Below are positions 10,459 through 23,003 of a stretch of 64,000 bases of DNA, in pieces. Position 1 is the first letter of the stretch. Every line of letters begins with the position of its first letter. Made by a program: the position numbers and the translations under genes. Source of the DNA: Macrocystis pyrifera (taxonomy: Eukaryota > Sar > Phaeophyceae > Laminariales > Laminariaceae); assembly GCA_031763025.1 (NCBI GenBank), contig JASSKH010000026.1, positions 5,888,429 to 5,952,428 on the forward strand. The letters are read 5' to 3'. The notes under the pieces are model-generated. The model was not told the DNA's origin. It worked only from the letters and a program-made list of their open reading frames with translations, and searched no databases.

Positions 10459-11030
10459 TCCTTCGCTGGCTGTATGAGCATCTCATTCCGTTCTTGATCA
10501 TATCCCCCTCTATCGTTTCAACGACGAACCGCGAGTGGTCTGTTATTTTATCCCGAATGGCGCCCGCCCCCTCCGCCCCCAAGCCAAGGGGTGTCCATTT
10601 CCTGCCTCAGGTATCATATATGTACTGCTGCTGGTAAGGCTGTATTACGATTTCAAGACGACTGCTCGCCGCCCACGCACCCATCGTCTCGTGGGACCGC
10701 GGGAGGAGTATGCGGCCACGCTACACTGCGTCGGGTTTTGATCTGGGCCTGCGCCCGAAGTTCATAGTCCGAAAAGTATCATCGGCGTGGGTTTACGACT
10801 CCGCCGCCATGTTTCGGCGGCTTTCCACGCTGAAACAGAAAAAAAATCACCGAGGCCTCGCCTCCTCGTGTCCCCTCTTTTGTCGGTGTTTCAGTTCTCT
10901 TGGTGGAAACCGACTGAAAAAAAGTGCAGCTGGACTGCATTGTCGATGTGTTGTTTTAGTGTTTTTCAGCGATTTTTCAACATACAACACAAAACGCCCG
11001 CTTATTTATGACGTGGAACTCCGGTTGCAG
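10459..11030. other. Segment before apyrase exon 1; N-terminal exon not found
   Basis: The frame of apyrase exon 1 stays open upstream to about 10710. It includes an ATG at 10809 (MFRRLSTLKQ) and a short hydrophobic stretch CRCVVLVFF. A strong acceptor (GGTTGCAG) sits immediately before the conserved ATCATCGACGCC, so the upstream frame is more likely intron. The true N-terminal exon may lie here or before the LTR element. Confidence 0.35.
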
Positions 11031-11189
11031 ATCATCGACGCCGGCAGCAGCGGAAGCCGCATGCATGTGTATGAATGGGAGCCGCGCGAGTTCAAGGTGG
11101 TGCCACCGCCGATCTCCATCCCCGGCTCAACGAACCAGTGGACCCATAGGATGGAGCCCGGTATATCGTCCTTCAGCTCGAACCCTGAG
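11031..11189 (+). CDS. Apyrase exon 1 of the model (ACR1)
   Basis: Acceptor GGTTGCAG, donor GAG before GTGAAT, 53 codons, phase 0 at both ends. Carries IIDAGSSGSRMHVYEWE, the phosphate-binding ACR1, and WTHRMEPGISSFSSNPE. Confidence 0.9.
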
Positions 11190-14100
11190 GTGAATAGGAC
11201 GGAGCACGGAGAGTGCGCGCTGGGGGTGTGCACGAGAGGAGAAGGGGGGGGGGGAGGGTACTTGCTTGTTGTTTGCCTTTCGTAAGTTGACCGTTGGCCA
11301 CGCATTCCTTCCTTCCGAGACGGAGCACCGTTCCTGTTCCTACTAGAGACATTTCCAACAGGTGGGCGCTCATTACGTCGTTTCCATATATTGCACAGTT
11401 TTTTTTTACCAATCTTAGGGGGGGGTGTACATGTTGGCACCGTATCATGTGGACTTGTAGCTATGTGCAGCGGTGGCTTGCTGATGTGGTGAAATGGTTT
11501 ATACGGGGCTGTCAAATTTTTTCCTGTGCAGTGGGAATGAAGCATCAGGGCAGGCACGGGACTAGAATTCACCCGTGCCCAGGCTGAGCACGTCTCGCAG
11601 TGGTCCACGCCACACTGCGTTTTCTTCGGTGGAGTTCGCAAAGTGAGCAGAAGGGCAAGTTCTGCACAGGTTATTGGGCACGGTATTCTGGAGAGTCGAC
11701 TAAAATCAGCACCAGATCTTGCATAGCGATACAGCGACGGATTTTCAGCTGTAAATCGTATTCGCAACATTAGCCCTCATTTAACCTCCCCCGCCTTCTC
11801 CGTCTCGAAAAGGAGGCGTGGTCAATAGCCAAATGACTTAAGGCAAGCAACAAATGAGGACGCCCCCCCGCCTCCCCACTGCGCCGTCTCGAAAGGGGTT
11901 CGTGGTCAATGGTCGAACGACTTGGGCAAGCAGCAAATGAGTACCCTCCCCCTCCCCCCCCCCCCCTCCACGCACCTGTCCTCAATCATATAACCCTCAC
12001 CGTCCCCCCCTCCCGTGTTACCACGGTAAAACCGTCGTCGACCTCGTTTGTTGGACGCCCTCTCACGGCTGCACCGCCCCCCCCGGGTGACGCCTCCACC
12101 GCTACTTACGGAGCAGGACATCCCGAAGGCCCTCGCGCCTCTCGTGGATTTCGCCAAGGACATCCTCAAGGACCACGAGGAGGACTGGGGAAAGTTCCCG
12201 ATCTATCTCAAGGCTACCGCCGGCATGCGGCAGCTGTCCTACAACGACCGCGAGGCTATCCTGCGGGCCGTGAGAGACTTTCTCGGCGACCCGAAGACGT
12301 GCCCCTTTTACTTCCAGTTCGACCAGGCCAGGGTTATCTCGGGGGAAGAGGTGGGTTCGCGGGTCGGTCCCGGCGTTGGGCAGCTATCGCACCGGTATTT
12401 CTGTCTTCTTTTTGTGAGGAGTTGGAGGAGGAAGTCGTGGCGGTTTTTATGTAACCGTCGGGCAAGGGCATGGAGGCGTTTTGTACCCCCCCCCCCCCCC
12501 GTTTCAACCCCCCCATGCCTGGGGCAGAGGTATGTGCAGTGTTGTTGGAGTGTCGCATCGCGCCTGCCACCGAGTGGGATATTCATTGCTTTCGTTGCTC
12601 GGAGCACCACCGCACTATCGCTGCAGGGAACTGTTACCGCGAGACAGCAGCTTTGAAACCTCTTTGCCTATACCCCAGGACGGGGATCAACCTTTAGCAG
12701 ATTTTTGGCGATAGCCCGCTTGGTCCCGCCGCGCGTAGAAGCGTTTGGAATATTCCCCCGCTCTTACGCAAACGCCTTCTCGCTTTGGCGCGGTAACGCA
12801 TGGCCAGCTCCCGGCGTAGTTGCTCATCAGTAGCGATTGTCATTACTGGTGTGCGAGCTCCCTGCCCCCTCCACCCTCTACCCGCTCCCAACCTCCCCCT
12901 TCCCCCGGCATGGTAGTGCGAGGGTCTATAGTCATACGACAACGGCCATGCATGACCTGAGCACCCCCCCCCCCTCCCCTTCTGGTAATCCCATGAGGCA
13001 GGAGGGAATTTACGGCTGGGCGGCGGTGAACTTCCTCCATGGAGAGTTGCTCGCGCAGAGCGAGGGTGCGGGAACGGCGGATTCGTCGGCCAACATGACC
13101 GTCGGTACGCTAGACCTCGGCGGGGCGTCCACCCAGATCTCCTTTTTCAAGGCTGACCAGGTTGGTGGCCGGGGGGCGGTTGGCGAGGACGGGTGAATTA
13201 TGTAGTTTTCTTTCACGAGGAGCTCGTTTTTGTTTGTTTTTGGTGTATCGGGCTTGATCGTCGATGGTGAGGCTGTTGCCGGTCATCTCTTGCCTGCCAG
13301 AGGGAGTGGCCTCCCCTTTTCCTGGTCCACGTTATGGCGCGTCATGGTCCTCTATGCGATCCCGCAGGAGGTGCATCAGATGGTAGAGTAAATGAAGGAC
13401 ACGTGTGATTTTACGCTACGATTCTTGTCCGGTACTCTCTCTCGCGCGCGTAGGCACGAGGAGCAGCGGCTTCAACTTGTTTTTGAATTGGCTCTCTCTC
13501 TCAGCGCTGTTTGTTTGTTTGTCGACGAGTCGTTCTACGACAGAGATTCACCCTATTTTTTCTGAGGCTCCTATGTCCCCCCAAGGTATTATGCGGATTT
13601 CGACGGGGACAACATGTTAATACGACTGATGCTACAAGCATCTCGTACGTGCACGTACGCATTATGCCCAACAGTGTAGAGCATAAGTTACATACTCATC
13701 CATCCTTCAACTGACCACCGGTAACGACGCCGTGGTGGGCTCCGAAAGTTTCCCCCCCCCTAATGTGATGCCTCCAATGTAGAACGCCTCCGACGCCGCC
13801 TTTGTGGCGCAAGCCCTGCTGATGTGGTTGGTGCTGAATGCCGCCGATACCGCACGTGCGCTCTTCGGCGCCCGCGCCCCCGCGCTCACCCGCGCCGGCG
13901 TGCTCGTATTCCCCAGACTGGTTAGCCTTGACTGCCTCGCAGAGATGGAGAGTGATATAACACCAGAGCGCAGGATACAACGGGTACTCCGAAGTCAGAA
14001 CGGCAGTTACTATCACGGTAACTCTATGCCCCGAAAAGACGCATGAAAGTCAATGCTGGCATTTCCAACAAACGCCTGCACTCGTCCCTCTTTTGTCCCC

Positions 14101-17100
14101 AGGACATCTTGGCCAACCTCTTCAAGCTGCAGATCGGGGGGCAAAAGCATTGGAACGTCTACACGCACTCCTTCCTCCAGTTTGGGCTGAACTCCGCACG
14201 CCTTCGCATGCACACCAAGGTGGCGGAGGAGGCGGTGGGAGGCGGCGGCGGCGCCGTCGGCCAACAATGCCTCCTCCTCTTCCTCCTTTTCGGAGGAAGG
14301 GTGAGTGTTTTGCCGGTATTCGTGAGGCGTTCTTAAGCGCGCGAAGAAAACACCCAGTAGAATATGTTACAACGTTTTTTTTCAAGGTATTGTTCCTTTA
14401 CTGCAGACTTGTAGGAGTCTGTCCCATGACCAGGGACTCGATTCAGGCGCAGAGTTACTGTCATGCACAACGAAGTAAAACAGCAGAGTGAGGTATCAGG
14501 AACACACAGCATTCATTAATGGGACGGCTTGGTTGCGGTGTAGTGAAGCGGGACGTTTGCGTTCGTTTCCAGCCGAGCGTTTGATTTACACTGGGTGTTT
14601 TATCCCTATCGCCCGGGCCCGTCGTCCTTCACCACAGCGAAGCGTCGAGCTCGAAAGTCGCCCCTCTCGTGGTGGTGGATGCCTGCATGCCCAAGGGTTT
14701 CAACGAGACCTTGGTCTCGCCCGAAGACGGGAAAGAGTATCTTATTGTCCCCTCCGGCGGTGGCGCTGACTTCGACGCGTGCGGCAAGCAGGTGCGAGAT
14801 GACGCGTTTTTTTTCCCGAGCGCGTTGTATGGCCGAGAGCGGGTGTACCTTCGTGGTTAGATACACAGCACTTGCGGTATGGCCTGAGGCAGCAGCAGCC
14901 CTGTTCAAAATGTGTTGTGTTTAGCACTTCCGCGTCGACGCCCAACTTCGGCTTTTTGGCTCCTTTTTTATTGCCTCTTGTGTCCCCTCTGTATTTCCGG
15001 GCAAAGGAGAGTCTACAGCTTGCCATCGCGGTCTCGACTTGCTTCACTCGTTGTTTGCGCCTCCTTTGCTGAAGCCTTGGCCCCATCTCTCGCTCGTCAC
15101 CAGTTCGACTCTCATTGTCCATCCTCCGCCTTTCAGCGCGCCATTTGGTCAGCACACCGTTCTATTCGTAAAAAGGTTTCATTCCTGTACCATATTTGTA
15201 GTACCTCCCCTGACGGGACACGCGTGCAGTGTAGTGATCTCAACCCTTATAGTACCGCAGTCTCGTTTTGGGGACAAATCACTTGGAATTAGACTGGTTT
15301 GTCCCCAAATCGGGACTGCGGCACTAAAGGGGTTAAGCTTTGTTTTTACCGTCACGCCTGGGATGATTTGAAAAATACAAATCCCAAAACAAAACAAAAG
15401 TAAATGCCCTCTTATATATCAATCGAAATCTGAGGCAATGCTAACCTGCCCCTCACATCCCCCTTCCCGTCTACACCTCACGTACGTCCTCCCCCCGGTT
15501 CTTGACCCCGGCGGCTCACAGACCGCCAAACTTCTAGAAGCGAAGTCTCCTGCAGACAACTTTTGCCAGTTTGCGTTTCCAGGGCAGTGCTCTCTTCTGG
15601 GCACCTACCAACCGGAACTCCCGAAGGGCCGAGAGTTCGGACGCTTCTATGGTTTCGCCGGGTGGGTGTTTTTTTTGTGCGCTTGTGTGGGGGGGGGGGG
15701 GGGGGGGGGGGGCGTACTCATTTGTTGGTTGCCTTTGTCATTTCACCATTGACCACGCACCCCTTTCGAGACAGAGCACCGTTCCTACTCCTAATAGAGA
15801 CACCTCCAACAATTGGGCGCTCATTACGTTGTTTCCATATATTACACAGAAACTTTTTGCTAATCTTATCCCCTCCTGTCTGGCCGCCTGTGGCCACCAT
15901 CTATCTCCTAGGATAGCGATCGTTTTCTCGCTGCTATTCAGTTTATCAAACTCATCCATGTCACCTTGGTCTATTTCCCTCATCTCCTCTTCTAACACAT
16001 CCCGTTCCTCCTTGTATATTTCACATTCTCCTACTATGTGAGTTCTACTCTCTATTGCTTTGCCACACGGGCAGATCTGTGTGCATCTACTTCCTTCTCC
16101 TCCCGGCTACTGGTATACCTCTTTCTTCTTTCTGGCAGGTCCAGGTCCCCTACATGAAAGCGCAGTTTCAGCGTTTTCGCGAAGTTCATTGGGCCATGCA
16201 AATACTTTTTCATTCCTATTCCTTCCCTCAATTCCCCGTATATCTCCAAGTGTTTTTCCGATTCCACCTTGTTTCTTAGCGCTAGCCTTTCCCTTCTTTC
16301 TATCATTTCTTTTACTTCTGCCTTGTACCTCCCAAACTTCCCGGCGGACATCATCTCTTCTTGGTTTCCCCCTATATCCTTCCATACTTTATCAACTACG
16401 CCATCCCACCTTATTCCAGCTCGCCCGTTTGTTACTTTGTCCCATACAGCTCTATCAACTATGGCTGACAAACTCTTTTTTGGCATGTTCCTTACTTTAT
16501 ATTGCCAGTTCAACTTTCTCATGTCTCTATTTGTCTTGAATGGGTGCATTCCCAGTTCTGCTCTTAATACTTTATTACTAGTCGTACTTGAGCATCTTAG
16601 GATTTTTTTAGCTGCTGTCATTTGTACTGTTTCCAACTGTTTTATGAGTTTCGCGTTCCATTCCCGTACTTCTCCTGCATATTCTAGCTTTGGTACTATC
16701 ACATTCATCAGGATACATCTCTTAATTCTAGTGTCAAGGTGCGAGTCTGTTAGGATCGCATCCATCTTGCCTACTGGTGTCTTACCCTTTCCTATTACTT
16801 TAGTTTTTGTGTGTATCCCAAGAGCAGTCTTTTGCATCTCTACGCCAAGGTATGTATACTGGTCTACGATCGGCTATTCATCTTCTCCCCACTTCCAACT
16901 GAAATTTACCGGGTTTACCTTATCTTCGTTACAAACAACTACTACGCATTTCTTCACGTTCGCCGTCACCCTCCATTTCCTGGTGTGTTCTAGCGCCTTC
17001 TCTATTTGTTTCTGCAATCCTTCGGGTGTTTCTGATATCCCCATGACGTCATCCGCAAATATCAATCCCGACACCGTATCTTCCCCTACCGTGATTCCCT

Positions 17101-20100
17101 GCCTTGCTACCTCGACTGCTACTATCAGGTCGTTAATATATATATCTTGAATAAGTTAGGTGACAACGTACATCCCTGTGCAACTCCTTGTAAAATATCA
17201 ACATACTTCGATATTTCCCCGTCCAGCATTACAGTACTTCTCGCACATTCCGTCGTCTTTTTCATCATTCTCCACATCTTTCCTCTGATTCCTATTTCCC
17301 ACAGTTTCTTCCACAATCCATTTCTCCATACTGTGTCGTAGGCTTTCTGCACATCTAGAAAGAAACAGCACGTTGTTAGTCCCGCGTTTTTCCTACCTTG
17401 AATAATCTTACCTAAGGTGTATACATGGTCTACGCAGCTACGGTTTGGCCTAAACCCTGCTTGCCCTTCGCTTATTTTGTCTTCCTTTTCCATCATCGTT
17501 CCCATTCTATCGTTCAAAATCTTACAAAATGTTTTGCCTACTGTGCTTAGTAGTGTTATCCCTCTGTAGTTCCCCGGGTCAGCCTTATCTCCTTTCTTGA
17601 ATAAGTTTACTACTACTCCTTCTCTCCACCTCCTAGGTGCGTACTCGTTTTTCCATATCCAGTTATACAACATAACCATCATGGTAAGCACTCCTTCTCC
17701 CCCGTACTTCATAAATTCATTCACTATTTGGTCTGCCCCTGCTGCCTTTCTATTCTCAAGTTTAACTACACATTTCTTAACTTCTTCCCTTGTGAACTCT
17801 CTCTGTAACCCTCCCGAACCACTGTCTTCCCTTTCTGATGTATCTACGTTCGCCTCTGCCCACGCGTTGATTTCCTTCTCGAATTCTGCGTCGAACGTTT
17901 CGTCGGCTGTGGGTGTTCCTAGCTTACGGTAATGCTCTACTAGTGCTTCCCTTTTCCCCTTCGAACTACTAACCATTATACCGTTTTGTGCTCTTAGAGT
18001 AGCTATTCCCGTGTCTGCCTCTCCTGCTTGTTTGCCAAGTATCCCTTTTGTCCCTACCCACATCTGCTTCATCCCGCCCTCAAAGTCTTCATTCGTTTTA
18101 TTTACTACAGTACGTCTTTCTGTATCCCTTTCTTGTTCTTCTCTACCATCTCCTTTACTTTCTTTCTAGCTATGGCATATTCCTCCCACCCTGTCGTAGT
18201 TGGAGAGGGGGGGGTATTCAGTTTGGTTGGAGACCCGCTGGAGTAGTAAAAACAAAGGCATGCACCGTAGCAGGGAGGAGGGGAGGAGCACACGCCATTT
18301 GACCCCCGGATGTGAGTTTCGAAAGGGGGGGAGCTGAAGAGATGGGGCAACATATACTGTTTGCGGTTCGTATTGCGTTGTTGTGGTTCATGATTTTCCG
18401 ACCCTCGATAGAAGATTAGAAGTTTCACCACAACCCAAGGTCTTGGATTCATACATGTTGATAGGAGTCCTTGTTTCAGTTCTGAGTGCAGCAGCAGCAG
18501 CAGCCAGCCTCTCTGGGCCCGAGGAGGCGTTCCATGGTCTGCCAACGCCAAAACCTTCAAGGAGGTTTAGACGCAAAACTCGATGGAAAAGAAAACAAAA
18601 TGTGGCTTGTTGGCGTTCACGGTAGCCCGGGTTTGTAAGTCTGGTCCTCTGAGAACGCCTCCGGCGGTGGCCACCGGAGCTGATGAGATACCCGTACAAA
18701 CCAGGACTTGCAAACTACCCCCCCCGTAATGCTTGCTCTTGATTTCCATATTTGGAGCAGTGATAGGTCTCCAGCTCCTCCTGAAAACCTCTTACAACTC
18801 CAAATATGGAGAACAAGAGCACTGCGGGGGGGCAGTTGCATGGTCTTGGCCCTTATGGGCATCTCATCAACACCGGTGAAATCCGCCGGAGGCGTGTTCG
18901 GAAGGCCGGATTACCAACCTGGGTTAGCTACCCGACACGTAGTGAGTGGGCGGTGCTGCAAGAGGACAGGGGTTTGAGTTTGATTCAGGACCCGCTGGTG
19001 TACGTACTCGTAGTGTCCACGTAGGACCGTTCCCTTGTGCATTGGTACATACTGCGGTGGTTGTACCTTTTTGGTACTTGTTTCCTTCCATCGGGACGTT
19101 CTTTAGCCTGTTTTTTTTTTATCAAGGGGTAGCTTTGTTTTTGTTCTGGGGGATGAGCTAATGTGAGGACATCGTCGTTCATCAGTGTCTGGGCGTCGAT
19201 CAGTTTGGTGGATGCGTAGTGCTTAAAAAAGCCCGCAGGCTGCAGGGAGAGCGTTTGGCGTTTTTATCCGCCTAGTGTCCGGTGAGAAGGTCCGTAGATG
19301 CATTCGCGCGTGTCATTTATTGATGTGAATGCAGTATTAGTAGGGCGTGCGCGCAAGGATGGTGTAGTATATTTCAAGATGTCTGAGAAACCTTACTACT
19401 TCACGATTTCGAGCCCGAAAATGCAATTCACAAGGAACACGTATGTTGTGCAGCGTTTTTCTTGGGCGCCTTGCTGTTGCTACTCGTAGCACGGGTGGAG
19501 AAGAACAGGGGGGGAAGACTACTCAGTATCATGCATGGCCGTAGTCGTATGACCATGGACGCTCGCATCCCTACAATCCCGGGACAGAGCACGTCGGGTT
19601 TCCACCGACCAGGCAGACATTGCTTGCACCAGGCGCGAAGCACCGTGAGGTGTAGGGTGAGTCGCATAAAAAGTGAACTGGATCCCACTAAGAACCACTT
19701 TTGAAGCGTATTTTCTTGCATATGGACGACAGCGTCAATTAATTGATTTGTCTTCTGGTGTGGCCACTTCCAGAGACAGCAATGGGTTTCCTGTGCAACT
19801 GCCTTTTGGGTGCCTTACCATACACACTACGTGATACGATCGTCCCCCTTGTGCGGAGGGGAGGTTCTCCCCGCACAAAAAATGATATGACTCGGCTGCT
19901 ACCCGTAGTGACCGCCGAAAATGAAACAAAAACGATACCCTTGTTGTCTAGCTCACGCAGTGAGAGGCGTGTTTTGAAGCGTTGTCGCCAACCGACGCCA
20001 ACCCAACCTATATATATGCCAGGTATATAATATGAGGGGGGTAAACATTCGTTGTTTTCCTTAGTCATTTGACCATTAATCACGAATCTCTTTTGATACG

Positions 20101-21878
20101 GAGCATCGGAGAGGGGGGGGGGAGGGAGGTGATTCCGTCGCCGTCATGATATATTCGGCCTCCGACTGACTGCGCACGGTTTCTAGAAACCGTATTTTCT
20201 TGCCTGAGCGGGGTACCTGGGTGTGAGGCGAGCGTCCGGCGTGGACGGTCAGTAGTTTTGTTTGAGCAATGTGGGGGCGAAACTGCAAAAAAAGCGGCAT
20301 AATCCGCAGCTCCTTTACCTCCGCTATGCTCTCCTTTTCCCTCAACTCTTCTCTACATTTTTCTTTGTCGTGGGTTCCTTTCCCCCCCCCCCCCCGCCTC
20401 CTTGCCGCTGTATCTGCCTCCCTGGTGTGCCTGCTTGACTCCCCCCTACCCCCTCCCTCCGACGCCCCCTCCCCAACTTCTTGGCGTCTTGGCGCGGTGG
20501 ACAAAAATATCAAAATGAAACATGTTTTTTGCCCCTGATAGGTACTACAAGCTGTGGCAGTTTCTCGACCTACCGGACAAGACGTCGGTAGCGAGCATTG
20601 TCGAAGAGGGAAGGCGCGTCTGCACCATGTCGCACAAGGAGCTCGCTAGCTACAACAAGGGCCGCCCCAAGCACGAGAAGAACGTCAAGTACCTGCCCAA
20701 GTACTGCTTCATGTCGTCCTACATCACCACGCTCCTCCGGGACGGCTTCGGCTTCCCCACGGACGAGGACATCACGTTTGTCGACGAAGTTCAAGGCTAC
20801 AAGGTGCGAGCTTCGGCGTGGTTGGGGCGCCGATTGTGGGACTTTGCAGGAGGGAAGATCCACCCCCTACCCGACGTCCTCCGTCCCGGCATTGTAGGGA
20901 TGCGAGGGTCTACGGTCATACGACTACGGCCATGCATGACATGAGTACACCCGCCCCCCCCCCCCCCCCTCGACATGAGTGCACTCCCTCCCTCCTCCCC
21001 TCCCCCCCCCCTATCCCGGTTTGCCCCTATATATATTTTTCGTTTCTCCGAAATTCAAGGTTGCCAAAACCTTCTTTCCATTTTGGTCTCCTCTGAACGA
21101 AAATATGCTTGATGCTTCCTACGGGGGGGGCATGTAGTAGTTCGAACACACGATTGACTCGACAACAATGTATCTCCCTCTGTATGTTTACACACCGTAG
21201 TTGGTTCTGATTAGTACGGGGGACCATAGTAAATAGGACCTGTGGTGCACACAAAAACCTATACATTTACCTATTTTTACTAACAATATTTGGTCATATT
21301 TACTATGGCCCCCCGTAATAGTATGTTCGCACGTGATAGTGACATGGCGTCTCTTTCCCTCTCCAGCGGTGGTCGCCGTAGGAAACGGTACGGGAGACCT
21401 AAGGTGTGTCTGGTGTGCAGGCCAGGCCGCACTCGCCCGTGAGAACTGCTGCTAGGGATGCTTGCTTTGACACTTGTCGCAAACTACCTGCTGCACGGAC
21501 GGTCCGGCTGCCCAAGCGCAACTCGTAGAGGTCTCGGAGGTTTGGTTGTGCGCCCATCCTGTTGCACCGATTCCGAGACCAAGGACCGCGGTGGTGTCCC
21601 ACGGGTCGGTTGGTGAGGTGTGGCGTGGTTCGTCGTATTACGTGGTGTGGAGGGATTTCCGCAGGGACGACTGGCGTGTTTGATGTTATTTTGTCAGTGC
21701 CGCGCAGATGATATATGTGCTTGGGCATTTGTCGGAGTATGTTTAAAATTCCCCGGGTGGTAGGTAAAAGTATATCTTGAGCTCGCCACCCTTTGACACA
21801 TGAGACGGCGTGAACGTTGTAGCACCCTTCTTGTTTTCGCTTCTGCCCCTTCAACCTGTTCGCATAATACTCCGGACG

Positions 21879-21912
<34 letters not shown>

Positions 21913-22967
21913 TGCCTTCTCTGACGGCATCGGCGGTTGCGTTGAGGAGACGTTGGCGTCATTTTGTTGGAGTCGCAGCGCCAGTGTGTCATGCATTTAA
22001 GACTGATTTGGAGTAGTAGCAGTAACGATGAGCGTAGGCGTGCACCAGCGGTACCCGTGCTTCCCGCTACGTGCCCTCCCGGAGAGCTCGGTGTCTTCAA
22101 ATGACTATCTGGCGGCCCAAGTAGCAACGCTCCTCGCGCTAGCGTTAGCATTGGTCGGTGGCGTAAGGGCCCAGCTGTGCCGGGGTTTGTCGAAGCAAGT
22201 GTGCCGAAAAATGAGGAGGGGGGAAGCTTGAGGTTTCGATCTCTGACAGAAATGGCGTGTTTTTGCGTCCCCTTGTCTGCTCGGAGTAGGGGCACGGTGC
22301 AAAAGTTTGTACACACCCGCATGCCGATTTTTGCGTCCCCTTGTTCGCGCGGAGCGGGGGCACGGCGCACAACCTCTGTCCGCCTCCCAAACCCTGGAAC
22401 GGCGCCCACTACCCCTAAACAACACCCTCCCACCGTTTCTCCCTCCCCGCCGCTGTCTCTGGCGTCCAAGGTCGACTGGGCGCTTGGTTCTATTTTGTAC
22501 GAGATCAACGCTCTGCCTTGGAGCTATGTCGGCCCAGACCCCTCGCCGGCGGCCGGATGTCCGGATGCTGCCAAGGCGAGCCAGCAACTGAGTAATTTTT
22601 ATTTTATCCACAGAGCACGGGTGCAGTGGGTGCGGCGTACGCACAGCGCGTGAACGCGGAGCGTTTTCTGCCGCCGCCCTAAGGGTGGTGGCCTTACCGT
22701 ATCACGCGGGTGATGTGATAACGCCCCCCCCTGGGTATGATGTTTCCAGCCGACTTTCTCCACGGCAGCAAAGGGGCACACACAAAATGAAACTGGTGGA
22801 GCTTCGGAAAAAATATATCGTCGAGACCTTTCCATTAGACACAACGCTTGTCGTCTGCACTTTCCCCGCTGTCGAGAACGTCTGCTTGAAAATTTTTCCA
22901 GGGAGTGTGCTGTCTTATCACCGTCTGATATGGTACGCCGCTCGGGAACCCCCATAGAATCCCATCG

Positions 22968-23003
<36 letters not shown>

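Larger units (their letters stand above)
18206..20541. other. Distal part of apyrase intron 6
   Basis: Contains the foldback at 18621-18932, a full-length poly(C)-SINE at 19508-19890, a diverged LINE tail near 20037-20110 (minus), and C/T-rich sequence before exon 7. No gene is seen. Confidence 0.5.

Noticed and set aside
21399-22508. Annotating the antisense 369-codon frame as a gene
   Set aside because: Low-complexity product, no domain, no splice or start context. It is kept only as an observation.
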